From NCBI GenBank assembly GCA_016930695.1, contig JAFGGD010000020.1, positions 1 to 64,000 of the forward strand: a DNA stretch of 64,000 nt. The letters are read 5' to 3'. This document shows, one piece after another, positions 1 through 9,107 of this stretch. Numbering within the stretch: the first letter of the stretch is position 1; each line of letters starts with the position of its first letter. The DNA comes from Candidatus Eisenbacteria bacterium. Lineage in GTDB: Bacteria; Orphanbacterota; Orphanbacteria; Orphanbacterales; Orphanbacteraceae. The notes under the pieces were generated by a model. That model was not told where the DNA came from, ran no database searches, and saw nothing but the letters and a program-made list of their open reading frames with translations. The position numbers were made by a program, and so were the translations under genes.

Positions 1-75
1 GAATCTGTCGAGCTTATCGGGGCGGGCGGAGGTGGGTCGGCGAGCGAGAAGAGGGAGGATGCAAAGCATCCGGAC

Positions 76-220
76 CGTGCCCCGAAGGGAGACCGGTGGG
101 GGAAGGAAAGGCACCCTCACCCGAACCCTCTCCCGCCATACTCTCCGCCTCCTCCTCGGACGGACTCCGAGAGGGATTACCCGTCCGTCCTTTCTCCCCA
201 CATCGTGCCCCGAAGGGAGA
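76..220. repeat. Direct repeat pair CGTGCCCCGAAGGGAGA
   Basis: The 17-bp string CGTGCCCCGAAGGGAGA occurs at 76-92 and again at 204-220, followed in both copies by a similar TCGG/CCGG stretch. The copies are 128 bp apart in non-coding sequence. Function unknown; it could be the remnant of a larger duplicated intergenic unit. Confidence 0.55.
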
Positions 221-234
221 TCGGGGGTGGAAGG

Positions 235-262
235 GATTCTCGATCTCGATCCCGATTCGAGT
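235..262. repeat. Hexamer-periodic GATNNC tract, copy 1
   Basis: The tract reads as consecutive 6-base units of the type GATTCT, CGATCT, CGATCC, CGATTC, so the trinucleotide GAT recurs every six bases. Tracts of the same pattern occur in four other intergenic gaps of this window and in none of the genes I checked. Function unknown. Confidence 0.6.
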
Positions 263-404
263 ACGGGGGTATGTATGGAATGAATGAGCGGGGGAAGGGG
301 GGATCCACTACCGTGATATCCGGTAACGATCTATGCGTTTTCCGCGTTTCCGCACGGGTTTCTTTCCCCTCGCGCGTGCGTCGGGATCGCGGTATGGTCG
401 GGGC

Positions 405-3239
405 ATGAAGGATTTCATCGGACGGGCATTCGCGGCGGCGCTTCTCGCCCTTTTTATCGGCGCCGGCGTGGCGGCGGGAGAGGAGGCGGACGTCTGGGCG
501 TTCCTGGACGCCGATCTCTCCCGTCTCCCGGAGTTCTCCGACTCGAAAAGCGTCCTCTTCTCCAGCACCGACCGGACCGGCGGGAACGACGACGGTTTCA
601 GCGGTCTCTACTCCCGCCTCAGGATCGACGAGAAGGGGGAACACGTTCTCGCCGAGATGGACGGACCCGGGTGCGTCACCCGTATATGGATGACCTGGCC
701 CGGCCGGGAGACCCGCCTCCGGGTATACATCGACGGCGCGCGCGAGCCGGTCCTGGACGCGCCTCTGGAGGCGCTCTTCTCCGGACGCGTTCCCCCCTTC
801 CTCGATCCCTTCGTCGGCGGCGCGAAGGAGAACGGCGGGGTGAACTTCTCCTACATCCCTATCCCCTTCGAGAAGAGCATTCGCATCACCACCGTCGATG
901 GGATCCGCTTTTACCAGATCCAGGCGCACCGCTATCCCGAGGGGACGGCGGTCCGTTCCTTCCGCCTCCCCTATCCGGAGGAGGACCGGCGGGCGCTCAC
1001 CAAGGCGATCGAGAAGCTCGCCCGCCTTCCGCGCGAGATCGACATGGAGATGCCTTGGACGGTGGAACGCCGACCTGGCGACCGTCTGGTGGAGGGGACG
1101 GTGGAGATGGCGGGCCGAGGGAAACAGGCCATCACGCAGAGCTGTATCTTCCGATCCGATGAGCCTGGGGAGATCGTGGAACTACGCGTCTCCTATGATG
1201 GGGAGGGCGACGACTGGAGGAAGGTCCGTCTCGTCGCCCAGTGGGACCGCAAACCGGACGAGGGGACAACCCCTGAGGGATACACGGACTTCGAGGGTCC
1301 GGTCCCGGTGAACGTCCCACTCGCCGATCTCTTCGGCAGCGCCTTCGAGCCGGTGTCGATGCGCTCCGCCGGCATCCTCTCCTCCGGGACGACCGGCGTT
1401 CTCCGTTTTCCCATGCCTTTCCGCACCGCCCGTCTCTTCTTGCTCCCGGCCCGAAAAGGAGGGAGCTGCCGCTACAAGATGCTCGTCCGTCCCCTCTCGG
1501 AGGAGGAGGCGGATCGGCGGATGCGTTTTCGCGCGGCCTTTTCGGATGAGATCATTCGAGAAAAGAACCATCCCGTGGCGGACGACGTCGGGCAAGGGTG
1601 TTACATCGGCACTATCCTGAGCGCCCGGGGCGTACGGGACGCCTCCTGCCTCGAGGGGGATGAACGGATCGTCGTGGACGGCGACTCGGTGAACGCTCTC
1701 CGCGGTACAGGCACGGAGGACTACTTCAACTCCGGGTGGTATTTCGCGCGCGGCGAAAAGAGCTTCCCCTTCCACGGCGTCACCTTCCGGAGCGAGGAGG
1801 GCGCCCCCCGCTTCTCCGCCTTCCGCCTCCACCTCGCCGACAGGATCGACTTCCGCGATTCCCTCTCCTTCGACTTCGAGGTGGGGGAGTGGGAGAGCGG
1901 GAAGGGACCGATCGAAATCAAGAACAGGCCGGTCTATGCATCCATCGCGCTTGCTTACGCAAAGGCTCTCCACCGGGAGAGGGTAGAAATGTGGGGGGCC
2001 TACATGGCCAAACAAGTCGCGAAGGAACGGTTCTTATTCGATAATAAACAATGGATCGACAGGATGATCGTGCAGCCGCGCTATCTGATTGGTGTCGGGG
2101 GGATCGGGGTAAAAGGTTTCCCCGGAACGGACAGACGCTATCGGATGTTCTTAGATGCGCCGCCTCATAGATGTGAATCGGGATATGCGGACGACTTTCC
2201 TTGGCCGCCGGTGCAACTGAATCTTCCGGACCATGATTTCGGAGAGTTTTTTCCTGGTTGGAATGGGCGGACTCTCCACCCGGTCTTTCATGGCTTCTGC
2301 GAAAAGTCCCCGTGGGAGTCCGCCGTAGACTTCTTCTGTACGATTCCCATCTCGCATTGGTCATTAGGTGTCGATGCGGGATATCCATCTGACGCCTACG
2401 ATGTATCTCTTGTTTACACCCGAGCACCCGAGTTGGGTGTCCTGCGGTCTTGGTTCGGAAAGACGGAGATCCTCCCGCCGACCTCCTGCGCGTCCGATTT
2501 ACTCGAGCCGGTGTTCATCTCGCCGCCGGCGCGAACACCTTTGACAGGACTCGGTGAGGCGCTCCGACTCCAGGTCGAACCTCCGAAAGGAGATTGGGAG
2601 CCCTATCGGATTCCCATCGATTCACATGCGCGCGCATACAAGGAGAGTGCCGAATACAAGGAGTGGGGGGAACCAGAAACCGCGGGCAAACTCCCCCTCC
2701 TCGCCCTCATCCACGGCATTCTGATCCGCCCGATCGGCGGGTACGCGGACCGCTGGCTGGTGGTCGGACCCTTCGCCAATGTCGCCGATTCGCGTTTCGA
2801 TCACGCCTACCCGCCGGAGGAGGACTACCTCCTCGGGATGATCCGCACCGATGACGTCTACGCCGCCGCAGACGGGAGCCCCATCCGTTGGTCGACGGTC
2901 CGCGCCGCGGGGAACGGCTATGTCGACCTTCGCTCTTCCGTCGGTCCCGGCGTGCACTGCCTCGCCTACGCCCTTACCCGCGTGAAAAGTCCCCGCGAGA
3001 GGGACGCCCTCGTCTCCCTCGGCTCCGACGACGGGGTGATCGTCTGGGCGAATGGCGAGGAGGTCTTCCGGCATCAGGTGCTCCGCGGATGGGAGGACGA
3101 CCACGACCGCTTCGTGATCCATCTGAAAGAAGGGTGGAACGCGATTCTGGTGAAGGTGACCCAGGGGATCGCCGGGTGGGGATTCTCCATGCGGATCAAC
3201 GACCCCGACGGCGAACTCCTCTACGACCCGCCGGAGTAG
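405..3239 (+). CDS. Secreted DUF2961 (GH172-like) protein with C-terminal sugar-binding-like domain
   Basis: The 944-residue product begins with a signal peptide (Met-Lys, hydrophobic core, Ala-rich cleavage region near residue 24), so it is exported. The start at 405 is chosen because it opens directly onto that signal; an in-frame ATG at 333 would add a positively charged leader. Residues 35-500 look like DUF2961, the family that includes GH172 difructose-anhydride and arabinofuranosidase-type enzymes, with RIWMTWPG early and the hallmark GTGTEDYFNSGWYF near 435. The last 180 residues resemble a PA14 or GH2-like jelly-roll (RWLVVGPFAN, then VSLGSDDGVIVWANGEEVF). The segment between these domains (about residues 507-750) is visibly less GC-rich than the flanks. 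It probably acts on fructan or arabinan-like glycans, but the substrate is a guess. Confidence 0.8.
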   Translation: MKDFIGRAFAAALLALFIGAGVAAGEEADVWAFLDADLSRLPEFSDSKSVLFSSTDRTGGNDDGFSGLYSRLRIDEKGEHVLAEMDGPGCVTRIWMTWPGRETRLRVYIDGAREPVLDAPLEALFSGRVPPFLDPFVGGAKENGGVNFSYIPIPFEKSIRITTVDGIRFYQIQAHRYPEGTAVRSFRLPYPEEDRRALTKAIEKLARLPREIDMEMPWTVERRPGDRLVEGTVEMAGRGKQAITQSCIFRSDEPGEIVELRVSYDGEGDDWRKVRLVAQWDRKPDEGTTPEGYTDFEGPVPVNVPLADLFGSAFEPVSMRSAGILSSGTTGVLRFPMPFRTARLFLLPARKGGSCRYKMLVRPLSEEEADRRMRFRAAFSDEIIREKNHPVADDVGQGCYIGTILSARGVRDASCLEGDERIVVDGDSVNALRGTGTEDYFNSGWYFARGEKSFPFHGVTFRSEEGAPRFSAFRLHLADRIDFRDSLSFDFEVGEWESGKGPIEIKNRPVYASIALAYAKALHRERVEMWGAYMAKQVAKERFLFDNKQWIDRMIVQPRYLIGVGGIGVKGFPGTDRRYRMFLDAPPHRCESGYADDFPWPPVQLNLPDHDFGEFFPGWNGRTLHPVFHGFCEKSPWESAVDFFCTIPISHWSLGVDAGYPSDAYDVSLVYTRAPELGVLRSWFGKTEILPPTSCASDLLEPVFISPPARTPLTGLGEALRLQVEPPKGDWEPYRIPIDSHARAYKESAEYKEWGEPETAGKLPLLALIHGILIRPIGGYADRWLVVGPFANVADSRFDHAYPPEEDYLLGMIRTDDVYAAADGSPIRWSTVRAAGNGYVDLRSSVGPGVHCLAYALTRVKSPRERDALVSLGSDDGVIVWANGEEVFRHQVLRGWEDDHDRFVIHLKEGWNAILVKVTQGIAGWGFSMRINDPDGELLYDPPE

Positions 3240-3245
3240 GGCCGC

Positions 3246-3320
3246 TAACCAGATACCTAGGCCGTTCGGGCCCTCGGTACCAGATACCTTTGCGCTCGTT
3301 TCGCTCGCGAAAAGAGTATC
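3246..3320. repeat. GATACC palindromic intergenic repeat, copy 1
   Basis: TAACCAGATACC at 3246-3257 is followed by TACCAGATACC at 3278-3288. The latter forms an imperfect hairpin with AAAAGAGTATC at 3310-3320 around the core CTCGTTTCGCTC. A related element with the same arms lies at 15671-15728. The arrangement recalls REP-type elements: short, palindromic, intergenic and dispersed. Confidence 0.55.
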
Positions 3321-3605
3321 AGGGACCGAGTTCTCCCCCTTCGCCGCCGGTCTCCCTCTCGGGGCCGTCTCGACCCGCCGGGCACCCGCCGGAGCCTTCC
3401 GAGCATCGCTCGGGAGGCGACGGTGGGATTCCTGCAGATTGGTGACGACAACCGATCACACGACAGGAAAACCGTAGGCGCGGCCGGGTGGCGGCCACGG
3501 GTGCCCGCGAAGGGCGCCGCCACCGAGTGCGAAGGCGCGAATGGCAGGCGCCTTTCGAGGGCGGATGGCCGACAGGACCCGGCCGTGTACGGAGTTTACG
3601 TACAC

Positions 3606-3645
3606 GAATCCCAATCGATTGCGATTTCGATCCCGATAGCGATAC
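3606..3645. repeat. Hexamer-periodic GATNNC tract, copy 2
   Basis: Successive units GATTGC, GATTTC, GATCCC, GATAGC and GATACC follow one another without interruption, giving a strict 6-bp period. GATCCC and GATAGC also occur on the other strand of the tract at 15641-15670, so the copies are related and not just similar in composition. Confidence 0.65.
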
Positions 3646-3659
3646 CGACCGGCAGTAAC

Positions 3660-5621
3660 TCACCTAGTCAGCATCCACGCCCGGAGCACCTCCGCCACGC
3701 TCCACGCCTGCGCCGGGCAGCCACGCGGTTCGTGGGGAGGGTCGCCGTCGAAGATCTCCGCCACCGTTCCGAGCCCGCGCCCGCCGACGTAATCCAGCAA
3801 TGGATCGAGGAACGCCCGCGCTTTCTTCTTGTCGCCGTGAGCCTTCAGGTGCGCCTCCACGAAGGGACCGATGAGCCAGGACCAGACCGTCCCCTGATGG
3901 TACGCGCCGTCCCGCGCGACCCGGTCCCCGCCGTAGCGCGGCCGATACTCCGGGTGATCCGGCGCGAGGGAACGGAGCCCGTACGGCGTGAGGAGGTCGC
4001 GCTCCACCGCGTCCACCACCGCGCGCCTCCAATCCGGCGATAGAGGCGAATAGCGGAGAGACGCCGCGAAGATCTGATTCGGCCGGACCGACGGATCGTT
4101 CCCCTCCGGCCCGTCGATCAAGTCGAAGAGGCATCCGGTCTCTTCATTCCAAAACTTTTCGAAAGAGCGCTCCGCCTCCTCCGCGAGACGCGCGAATCCC
4201 TCGCCGTCGCCGCCCAGCCTCTCCGCGAACCCCTCCATCGAACGGAGCGCGTTCACCCAGAGCGCGTTGATCTCCACCGGTTTCCCGATCCGCGGCGTCA
4301 CCACCCAATCCCCCGCCTTGGCGTCCATCCAGGTGAGCTGCACACCCGGCTCGCCTCCCGCGAGGAGCCCGTCGGCGTGATCCACGCCGATCCCGTGGCG
4401 CGTTCCATAGACATGCCTGTCCACGATTTCCCCGAGCACCGGAAAGAGTTCCGCGAGGAGCGCGTCGTCGCCGGTCGCCTCGACATAGGCCCGCGCCGCC
4501 TCGAAAAACCAGAGAGTCGCGTCGATGGTGTTGTACTCCGGCCTCTCCCCCTTGTCGGGAAAACGATTGGGGATCATCCCGGCATCCACGTGGCGGGCGA
4601 AGACGCGGAGGATCGACGCGGCGATCTCCGGGCGGCCCGTCGCGAGGGCGAGGCCGGGGAGGGCGATCATGGTGTCCCGTCCCCAGTCGGTGAACCAGGG
4701 ATATCCGGCGATCACCGTCTTCCCGTCGGGATCGTCCGGCGTCGGACGCCTCGCGAGAAAGGAATCGGCGGCGCGGAGAAGCGCGCGGATCTCTTCCGCG
4801 CGCTCGCCGGCCGAAACGATCAGGGACGCCCCCCGTTCCATGAGATCGCGGTCGTGGTCGCGGATCGCTCGAATCGCCCCGTCCACGTCCGCGTCGACTC
4901 GCTCCTCCGCGCTCAGAATCAGATCGGCGCGCCCCCCTCTCTCTATGCGGAAACGGATCGGTCCGACCGAGGGGATGTCCTCCCGGCAGGGGAGGCCACG
5001 GTACTCCTCGACGGCGAGGTGGAGGTCCCGCTCCCACTCCACATTGTCCTCCACCGACGACGCGCGGGGGGCGAGGATCGCGAGGGGGGGCGCGGCGTCG
5101 TCGAAAGTGACGAGCAGACGGTCCGGCCCGGTCTCCATGCGCGGCGCCCGCTCCGTCCCGCTCGAAACGTCGTGATAGCCCCTGTGAGCGACGAGGACGC
5201 GGATCTCCAGGTCGATCCCGTCCCCCTCGATCAGCGTCCATCGGACGAAAGCCGCCGCGGCGTCCCTCACGAGCCCGATCCTCTTCTCGACGAGCGCGCC
5301 GCCGGCGCGGAAGGTCCAAACCGGCAGCCCTTCTTCCATGCGGAAACGCTCGATCCGCCGGTTACCGCCCGGCTCCGATCGGCCGTCGCCGTATCGATTG
5401 GTGTATAAAGGGAACTGCGCGCCCCCCGCGACGACCGTCTCGCGCACGCCGGGGACGAGCATCATTCTTCCGAGAGGGGGACGGAGCGCGGCGATGAGAA
5501 GCCCGTGGTAGCCGCGCATCCGTTCACCCGACACGGTCCCCAGCGCGAAGCCGCCGGTCCCGTTCGCGACGACCCACTCCGCGCCGCCCATCCGTTCGAT
5601 CTCGTTTCCGCGGATCTCCAT
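3660..5621 (-). CDS. Amylo-alpha-1,6-glucosidase (GH133-type glycogen debranching enzyme)
   Basis: The 653-residue product has the bacterial debranching layout: an N-terminal beta-sandwich domain (residues 1-240, with WVVANGTGGFALGTVSG and RGYHGLL) and an alpha/alpha-barrel catalytic domain (from about 275). WFTDWGRDTMIALPGL sits at 309-324, followed by NTIDATLWFFEA and, near the end, DGAYHQGTVWSWLIGP. These are hallmarks of the GDE_C family that removes alpha-1,6 branch stubs from glycogen or limit dextrins in the cytoplasm. The ATG at 5621 is preceded by GGGGAGAAGAGG. The same frame stays open a further 1.8 kb upstream, but only as an antisense shadow of the acyl-CoA synthetase. It is divergent from that gene and convergent with the DUF2961 gene. 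Confidence 0.92.
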   Translation of the reverse strand: MEIRGNEIERMGGAEWVVANGTGGFALGTVSGERMRGYHGLLIAALRPPLGRMMLVPGVRETVVAGGAQFPLYTNRYGDGRSEPGGNRRIERFRMEEGLPVWTFRAGGALVEKRIGLVRDAAAAFVRWTLIEGDGIDLEIRVLVAHRGYHDVSSGTERAPRMETGPDRLLVTFDDAAPPLAILAPRASSVEDNVEWERDLHLAVEEYRGLPCREDIPSVGPIRFRIERGGRADLILSAEERVDADVDGAIRAIRDHDRDLMERGASLIVSAGERAEEIRALLRAADSFLARRPTPDDPDGKTVIAGYPWFTDWGRDTMIALPGLALATGRPEIAASILRVFARHVDAGMIPNRFPDKGERPEYNTIDATLWFFEAARAYVEATGDDALLAELFPVLGEIVDRHVYGTRHGIGVDHADGLLAGGEPGVQLTWMDAKAGDWVVTPRIGKPVEINALWVNALRSMEGFAERLGGDGEGFARLAEEAERSFEKFWNEETGCLFDLIDGPEGNDPSVRPNQIFAASLRYSPLSPDWRRAVVDAVERDLLTPYGLRSLAPDHPEYRPRYGGDRVARDGAYHQGTVWSWLIGPFVEAHLKAHGDKKKARAFLDPLLDYVGGRGLGTVAEIFDGDPPHEPRGCPAQAWSVAEVLRAWMLTR

Positions 5622-5652
5622 CCTCTTCTCCCCGTGCCCGCACGTTCCCGCC

Positions 5653-5681
5653 AGTGTACGCGTTCCGCCCGGCGTTGTCCC
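5653..5681 (-). promoter_or_regulatory. Possible promoter of the debranching enzyme gene
   Basis: On the minus strand GGGACA, a 17-bp spacer and TACACT lie about 30 bp upstream of the start codon. The -10 element is reasonable and the -35 weak, so this is a tentative call. Confidence 0.35.
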
Positions 5682-5693
5682 CCCCGGGGGCGG

Positions 5694-5722
5694 TTGGAGG
5701 CGCCCGTTCGCGGTGCTATACT
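5694..5722 (+). promoter_or_regulatory. Promoter of the acyl-CoA synthetase gene
   Basis: TTGGAG (5694-5699), 17 bp, then TATACT (5717-5722), preceded by TGC to form an extended -10. It lies 76 bp upstream of the chosen TTG start and matches the pattern seen at several other genes here. Confidence 0.6.
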
Positions 5723-5798
5723 CGGCCCCGCGCCGCGTTTCGCCCCGACCCCGGATCGGGAGGCGACGACGAACCGAACCGGCCGGGAGGATTCCGCC

Positions 5799-8480
5799 TT
5801 GAACGTGCACAAGCTCGACCCGATCTTCCGCCCCAAGCGGATCGCCGTGGTGGGCGTTACCGAGAACCCGATGAGCGTGGGGGGGACGGTGCTCCGCAAC
5901 CTGGTGGGGACCGGCTTCCGCGGCGTGGTCTATCCGGTCAGCGCCGGCGCCGAGGCGGTCCAGGGGATCCCCTGCTATCCCGATCTCGACGCCCTCCCCA
6001 AAACGCCGGACCTCGCCCTCATCGCCGCGCCGGCGGAGCAGGCGCCGGAGTGGGTGCGCCGCGCGGGCGAACGCGGCGTTCGCGGCGTCATCGTCCTCTC
6101 CGCCGGTTTCGGCGAGGCGGGCCCGGAGGGGAAGGCGCTCGAGGAGGAACTGCGTCTCGCCGCCGCCGCCTTCCCCGAGATGCGGATGATCGGGCCGAAC
6201 TGCCTCGGCATCATCGTTCCCGAACTCTCCCTGAACGCCACCTTCGCCAAGGGGATGCCCAAGGAGGGGAAGGTCGCCTTCGTCTCGCAGTCGGGCGCGC
6301 TCTGCACCAGCGTGCTCGACTGGGCGATCCGCGAGAACATCGGTTTCTCCTATTTCGTCTCCGTCGGGAACATGCTGGACGTGGAGTTCGGCGACCTGAT
6401 CGATTACTTCGGCGAGGACGAGAAGACCGAGTCGATCATCCTTTACATCGAATCGATCAAGGACGCGCGCCGTTTCATGACCGCCGCGCGCGCCTTCGCC
6501 CGCACCAAGCCGATCGTGGCGTACAAGGCGGGGCGCTTCCCCGAGTCGGCGGCGGCGGCCGCTTCCCACACCGGCGCACTCGCCGCCGAGGACAGCGTGT
6601 ACGACGCCGCCTTCGAGCGCGCCGGCGTCGCCCGTGTCTTCGAGATCGGGGAGATCTTCGACGTGGCGGAACTCGTGGGGAAGCACAAGGTCCCCGCGGG
6701 GCCGCGGCTCGCGATCGTCACCAACGCCGGCGGTCCCGGCGTGATGGCGACGGACGCCCTCCTCGCCCTGGACGGCCGCCTCGCCGGTCTCGCCGGCGAG
6801 ACGATGGAGAAGCTCAACCGCGCCCTTCCGCCGATGTGGTCCCGCCGGAATCCGGTGGACGTCCTCGGCGACGCCCGCTCCAAGCGCTACAAGAAGGCGC
6901 TCGAAATCGTGCTCGCCGATCCGGGCGTCGACGCGGCGCTCGTCATCCTCACGCCCCAGGCGATGACCGATCCGGTACGCACCGCCCGGGCGACGGCGGA
7001 ACTGAGCGCCGAGAGCCGCAAGCCGATCCTCGCCGCCTGGCTCGGCGGCGCCTCCATGACCGAGGGGATCGATATTCTGAACCGCGCGGGGGTCGCCACC
7101 TACTCCACGCCGGAGCAGGCGGTGCGCGCCTTCATGACCCTGGTCGGCTACGCCCGTAACCTCGAGATCCTCTACGAGACGCCGCGGGCGATTCCGGTCA
7201 CCTTCACCGTCGACCGGGCGCGGATCCGGGAGCGCTTCGAATCGCTTTTGCGCGGCGGTGAGACCCTCGGCGAAACCGCCTCGAAGACGCTTCTCGACGC
7301 CTACGGCATCCCCGTTTCGGCGCCGGAGAACGCGGCGGACCCGGACGAGGCGGCGGCGACGGCGGCGCGGATCGGCTATCCGGTGGTGCTCAAGATCCTC
7401 TCGCCGGACATCACCCACAAGACCGACGTGGGAGGGGTGGCGCTCGGCCTCCGGAACGAGGAGGACCTGCGCGGCGCGTTCGACCGCCTCGTGCGGAACG
7501 CCCGCGAGAAGCGCCCCGACGCGCGCATCGAAGGCGTGACCGTGCAGAGGATGTTCGAGCGCGGCGACGGCGTGGAGATGATTTTAGGTCTCAAGCGTGA
7601 CCCCGTCTTCGGGTCGGTGATCCTGGCCGGTCTCGGCGGCGTGAGCGCCGAACTCTTCGCGGACCGCGCCCTCGGCTTCCCCCCGCTCACGGAGCGCCTC
7701 GCCCGGCGCATGCTGGAGAAGCTGAAGGCGTGGCCCCTTCTGAACGGGTACCGCGGCCGGCCGAAGGCGAACACGGATCGCCTGATCGAGGTGATGCTTC
7801 GGCTTTCCTATCTCGCCGCCGATTTCCCCGAGATCTCCGAGCTGGACGTGAACCCCCTTCTGGTGACGCCGGAGGACGCCGTCGCGCTGGACGCGCGTGT
7901 GATCCTCGGCGCCGCCGCCGCTCCGCCCGACCGGGAGTACCGCCATCTGGCGCTCCGTCCTTATCCGGAGGAGTACGTGCGGACCGCGCGCCTTCCCGAG
8001 GGCGCCGAGACGACCCTGCGCCCGATCAAGCCGGAGGACGAGCCCCTCTGGATGGAGATGCTGGGAAGCTGCTCGCAGGAATCGATCTACGCCCGTTTCC
8101 GCTACGCCTTTCATTGGAAGAGCCACGACGTGGCGGTTCGTTACTGCTTCATCGATTACGCGCGGGAGGTCGCCATCGTGGCGGAGATGGAGGAGGAGGG
8201 GGGGCGCCGCCTGGCGGGGGTGGGGCGGCTCATCGCCGACCCGGACGGCGAGACGGTGGAGTACGCGATTCTCGTCACCGACGCCTGGCAGAACCGCGGT
8301 CTCGGCGCGCTTCTCACCGATCATTGCCTGGAGATCGCCCGAAGCTGGGGAATGCGCCGCATGGTGGCGCAGACCACGTCCGACAACGACCGGATGATCG
8401 CTCTTTTCCGTAAACGCGGTTTCGCCGTACGCGTCGATCCGGAGAGTTCGCTCGTGGAAGTCTCTCTCGATCTGGGCTGA
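5799..8480 (+). CDS. ADP-forming acyl-CoA synthetase fused to a GNAT acetyltransferase domain
   Basis: The 893-residue protein joins a CoA-binding Rossmann domain (1-130), two succinyl-CoA-ligase-like domains (about 150-460), an ATP-grasp domain (about 500-710) and a C-terminal GNAT domain (about 735-893, with NRGLGALLTDHCLEIA). This is the architecture of the PatZ/Pat lysine acetyltransferases and related enzymes. SHTGAL at 256-261 places a His where NDP-forming acetyl-CoA synthetases carry their phosphohistidine, so the synthetase half may be active (acetyl-CoA + ADP + Pi to acetate + ATP, or the reverse). The TTG start is chosen because GGGAGG lies 8 bases upstream and the residues after it (NVHKLDPIFRPKRIAVVG) match the family N-terminus. 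It is monocistronic and divergent from the debranching enzyme gene. Confidence 0.9.
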   Translation: MNVHKLDPIFRPKRIAVVGVTENPMSVGGTVLRNLVGTGFRGVVYPVSAGAEAVQGIPCYPDLDALPKTPDLALIAAPAEQAPEWVRRAGERGVRGVIVLSAGFGEAGPEGKALEEELRLAAAAFPEMRMIGPNCLGIIVPELSLNATFAKGMPKEGKVAFVSQSGALCTSVLDWAIRENIGFSYFVSVGNMLDVEFGDLIDYFGEDEKTESIILYIESIKDARRFMTAARAFARTKPIVAYKAGRFPESAAAAASHTGALAAEDSVYDAAFERAGVARVFEIGEIFDVAELVGKHKVPAGPRLAIVTNAGGPGVMATDALLALDGRLAGLAGETMEKLNRALPPMWSRRNPVDVLGDARSKRYKKALEIVLADPGVDAALVILTPQAMTDPVRTARATAELSAESRKPILAAWLGGASMTEGIDILNRAGVATYSTPEQAVRAFMTLVGYARNLEILYETPRAIPVTFTVDRARIRERFESLLRGGETLGETASKTLLDAYGIPVSAPENAADPDEAAATAARIGYPVVLKILSPDITHKTDVGGVALGLRNEEDLRGAFDRLVRNAREKRPDARIEGVTVQRMFERGDGVEMILGLKRDPVFGSVILAGLGGVSAELFADRALGFPPLTERLARRMLEKLKAWPLLNGYRGRPKANTDRLIEVMLRLSYLAADFPEISELDVNPLLVTPEDAVALDARVILGAAAAPPDREYRHLALRPYPEEYVRTARLPEGAETTLRPIKPEDEPLWMEMLGSCSQESIYARFRYAFHWKSHDVAVRYCFIDYAREVAIVAEMEEEGGRRLAGVGRLIADPDGETVEYAILVTDAWQNRGLGALLTDHCLEIARSWGMRRMVAQTTSDNDRMIALFRKRGFAVRVDPESSLVEVSLDLG

Positions 8481-8544
8481 CGATCCCCCGGACGCCGACG
8501 CCCCCCGGTTTTGTGCGGCGTGCTTCCGCGCGCGCCGCCGCCGA

Positions 8545-8973
8545 TCAGCCGATCGACACCATCTCCAGATCGAAGACCATGGTCTTCCCCGCCAAAGGAT
8601 GGTTTCCGTCTAAAACGACATCCTCGCCGTCGACCTCGGTGACGGTGACCAGCGCCTTCGCGCCTCCCTCTTGGGTCAGTTCGTACCGCTGTCCCACCTC
8701 GGGATCCATCCCCCGGGGGAGCCGATCCTTGGAAACCCGGAAGAGCAGCTCTTCGACATGGGGGCCGTAGCCCTTCTCGGGGGTGACATGAACCGTCTTG
8801 GCGTCCCCCGCCCGCATGCCGATCACCGCCTCCTCGACGCCGGGGATGATCCGCCCCTCGCCGAGAGTGAACTCGAGGGGCTCTCCCCCCTCGGAACTGT
8901 CGAATACCGTGCCGTCTTCCAGCTTCCCGGTGTAGTGCACGCGAACGAGATCTCCTGTTTTCGCCTCGGACAA
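8545..8973 (-). CDS. FKBP-type peptidyl-prolyl isomerase, SlyD-like
   Basis: The 142-residue protein starts with VRVHYTGKLEDGTVFDSS and continues through GEGRIIPGVEEAVIGM and KTVHVTPEKGYGPH to DGNHPLAGKTMVFDLEMVSI. That order, with a flap insert between the halves of the FKBP fold, is the SlyD/FkpB type. It lacks the His/Cys-rich metal-binding tail of E. coli SlyD, as many shorter homologues do. It should act as a cytoplasmic prolyl isomerase and chaperone. The start codon is TTG (CAA on the plus strand at 8971-8973), supported by GAGGAGGG six bases upstream. It stands alone, about 130 bp from the adenosine deaminase gene that is transcribed in the same direction. Confidence 0.9.
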   Translation of the reverse strand: MSEAKTGDLVRVHYTGKLEDGTVFDSSEGGEPLEFTLGEGRIIPGVEEAVIGMRAGDAKTVHVTPEKGYGPHVEELLFRVSKDRLPRGMDPEVGQRYELTQEGGAKALVTVTEVDGEDVVLDGNHPLAGKTMVFDLEMVSIG

Positions 8974-9107
8974 ATCGCCCTCCTCGAGAATAAATATGCG
9001 CCGCCCGCGGCGTCGCTCGCCGCCAGCCTCTTATTCGAAGTAACACGCCCGGTCCCGATGTACAAGGGTTGCGGTTAAAAAACAGGGGGCGGCGCGCGGG
9101 GGGGCGA

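Larger units (their letters stand above)
1..404. other. Intergenic region at the left edge
   Basis: I see no convincing gene here. The stretch holds a 17-bp direct repeat and a hexamer-periodic tract, both listed separately, plus purine-rich and pyrimidine-rich runs. Reading frames that cross it have no recognisable product and lack ribosome binding sites. It probably holds the promoter of the DUF2961 gene, but I cannot point to a convincing pair of hexamers. Confidence 0.5.
3240..3659. other. Repeat-rich gap between convergent genes
   Basis: This 420-bp gap separates two genes that end toward each other. It holds a GATACC-type palindromic repeat (3246-3320), a CCGAGC-ATC-GCTCGG hairpin near 3400, a perfect GTGTACG / CGTACAC hairpin at 3585-3605, and a GATNNC tract. 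No protein gene is supported. None of the hairpins has a clear U-run, so I do not call terminators. Confidence 0.55.

Noticed and set aside
3585-3605. GTGTACG / CGTACAC hairpin as terminator
   Set aside because: Perfect 7-bp stem but no T-run on either side, and more than 300 bp from the DUF2961 stop.
5622-7418. A long open frame on the minus strand that extends the debranching enzyme gene by about 600 codons
   Set aside because: It is antisense to the acyl-CoA synthetase gene, has a His/Arg/Gly-rich sequence without family motifs, and a good ribosome binding site exists at 5621. High-GC codon bias produces such shadows.
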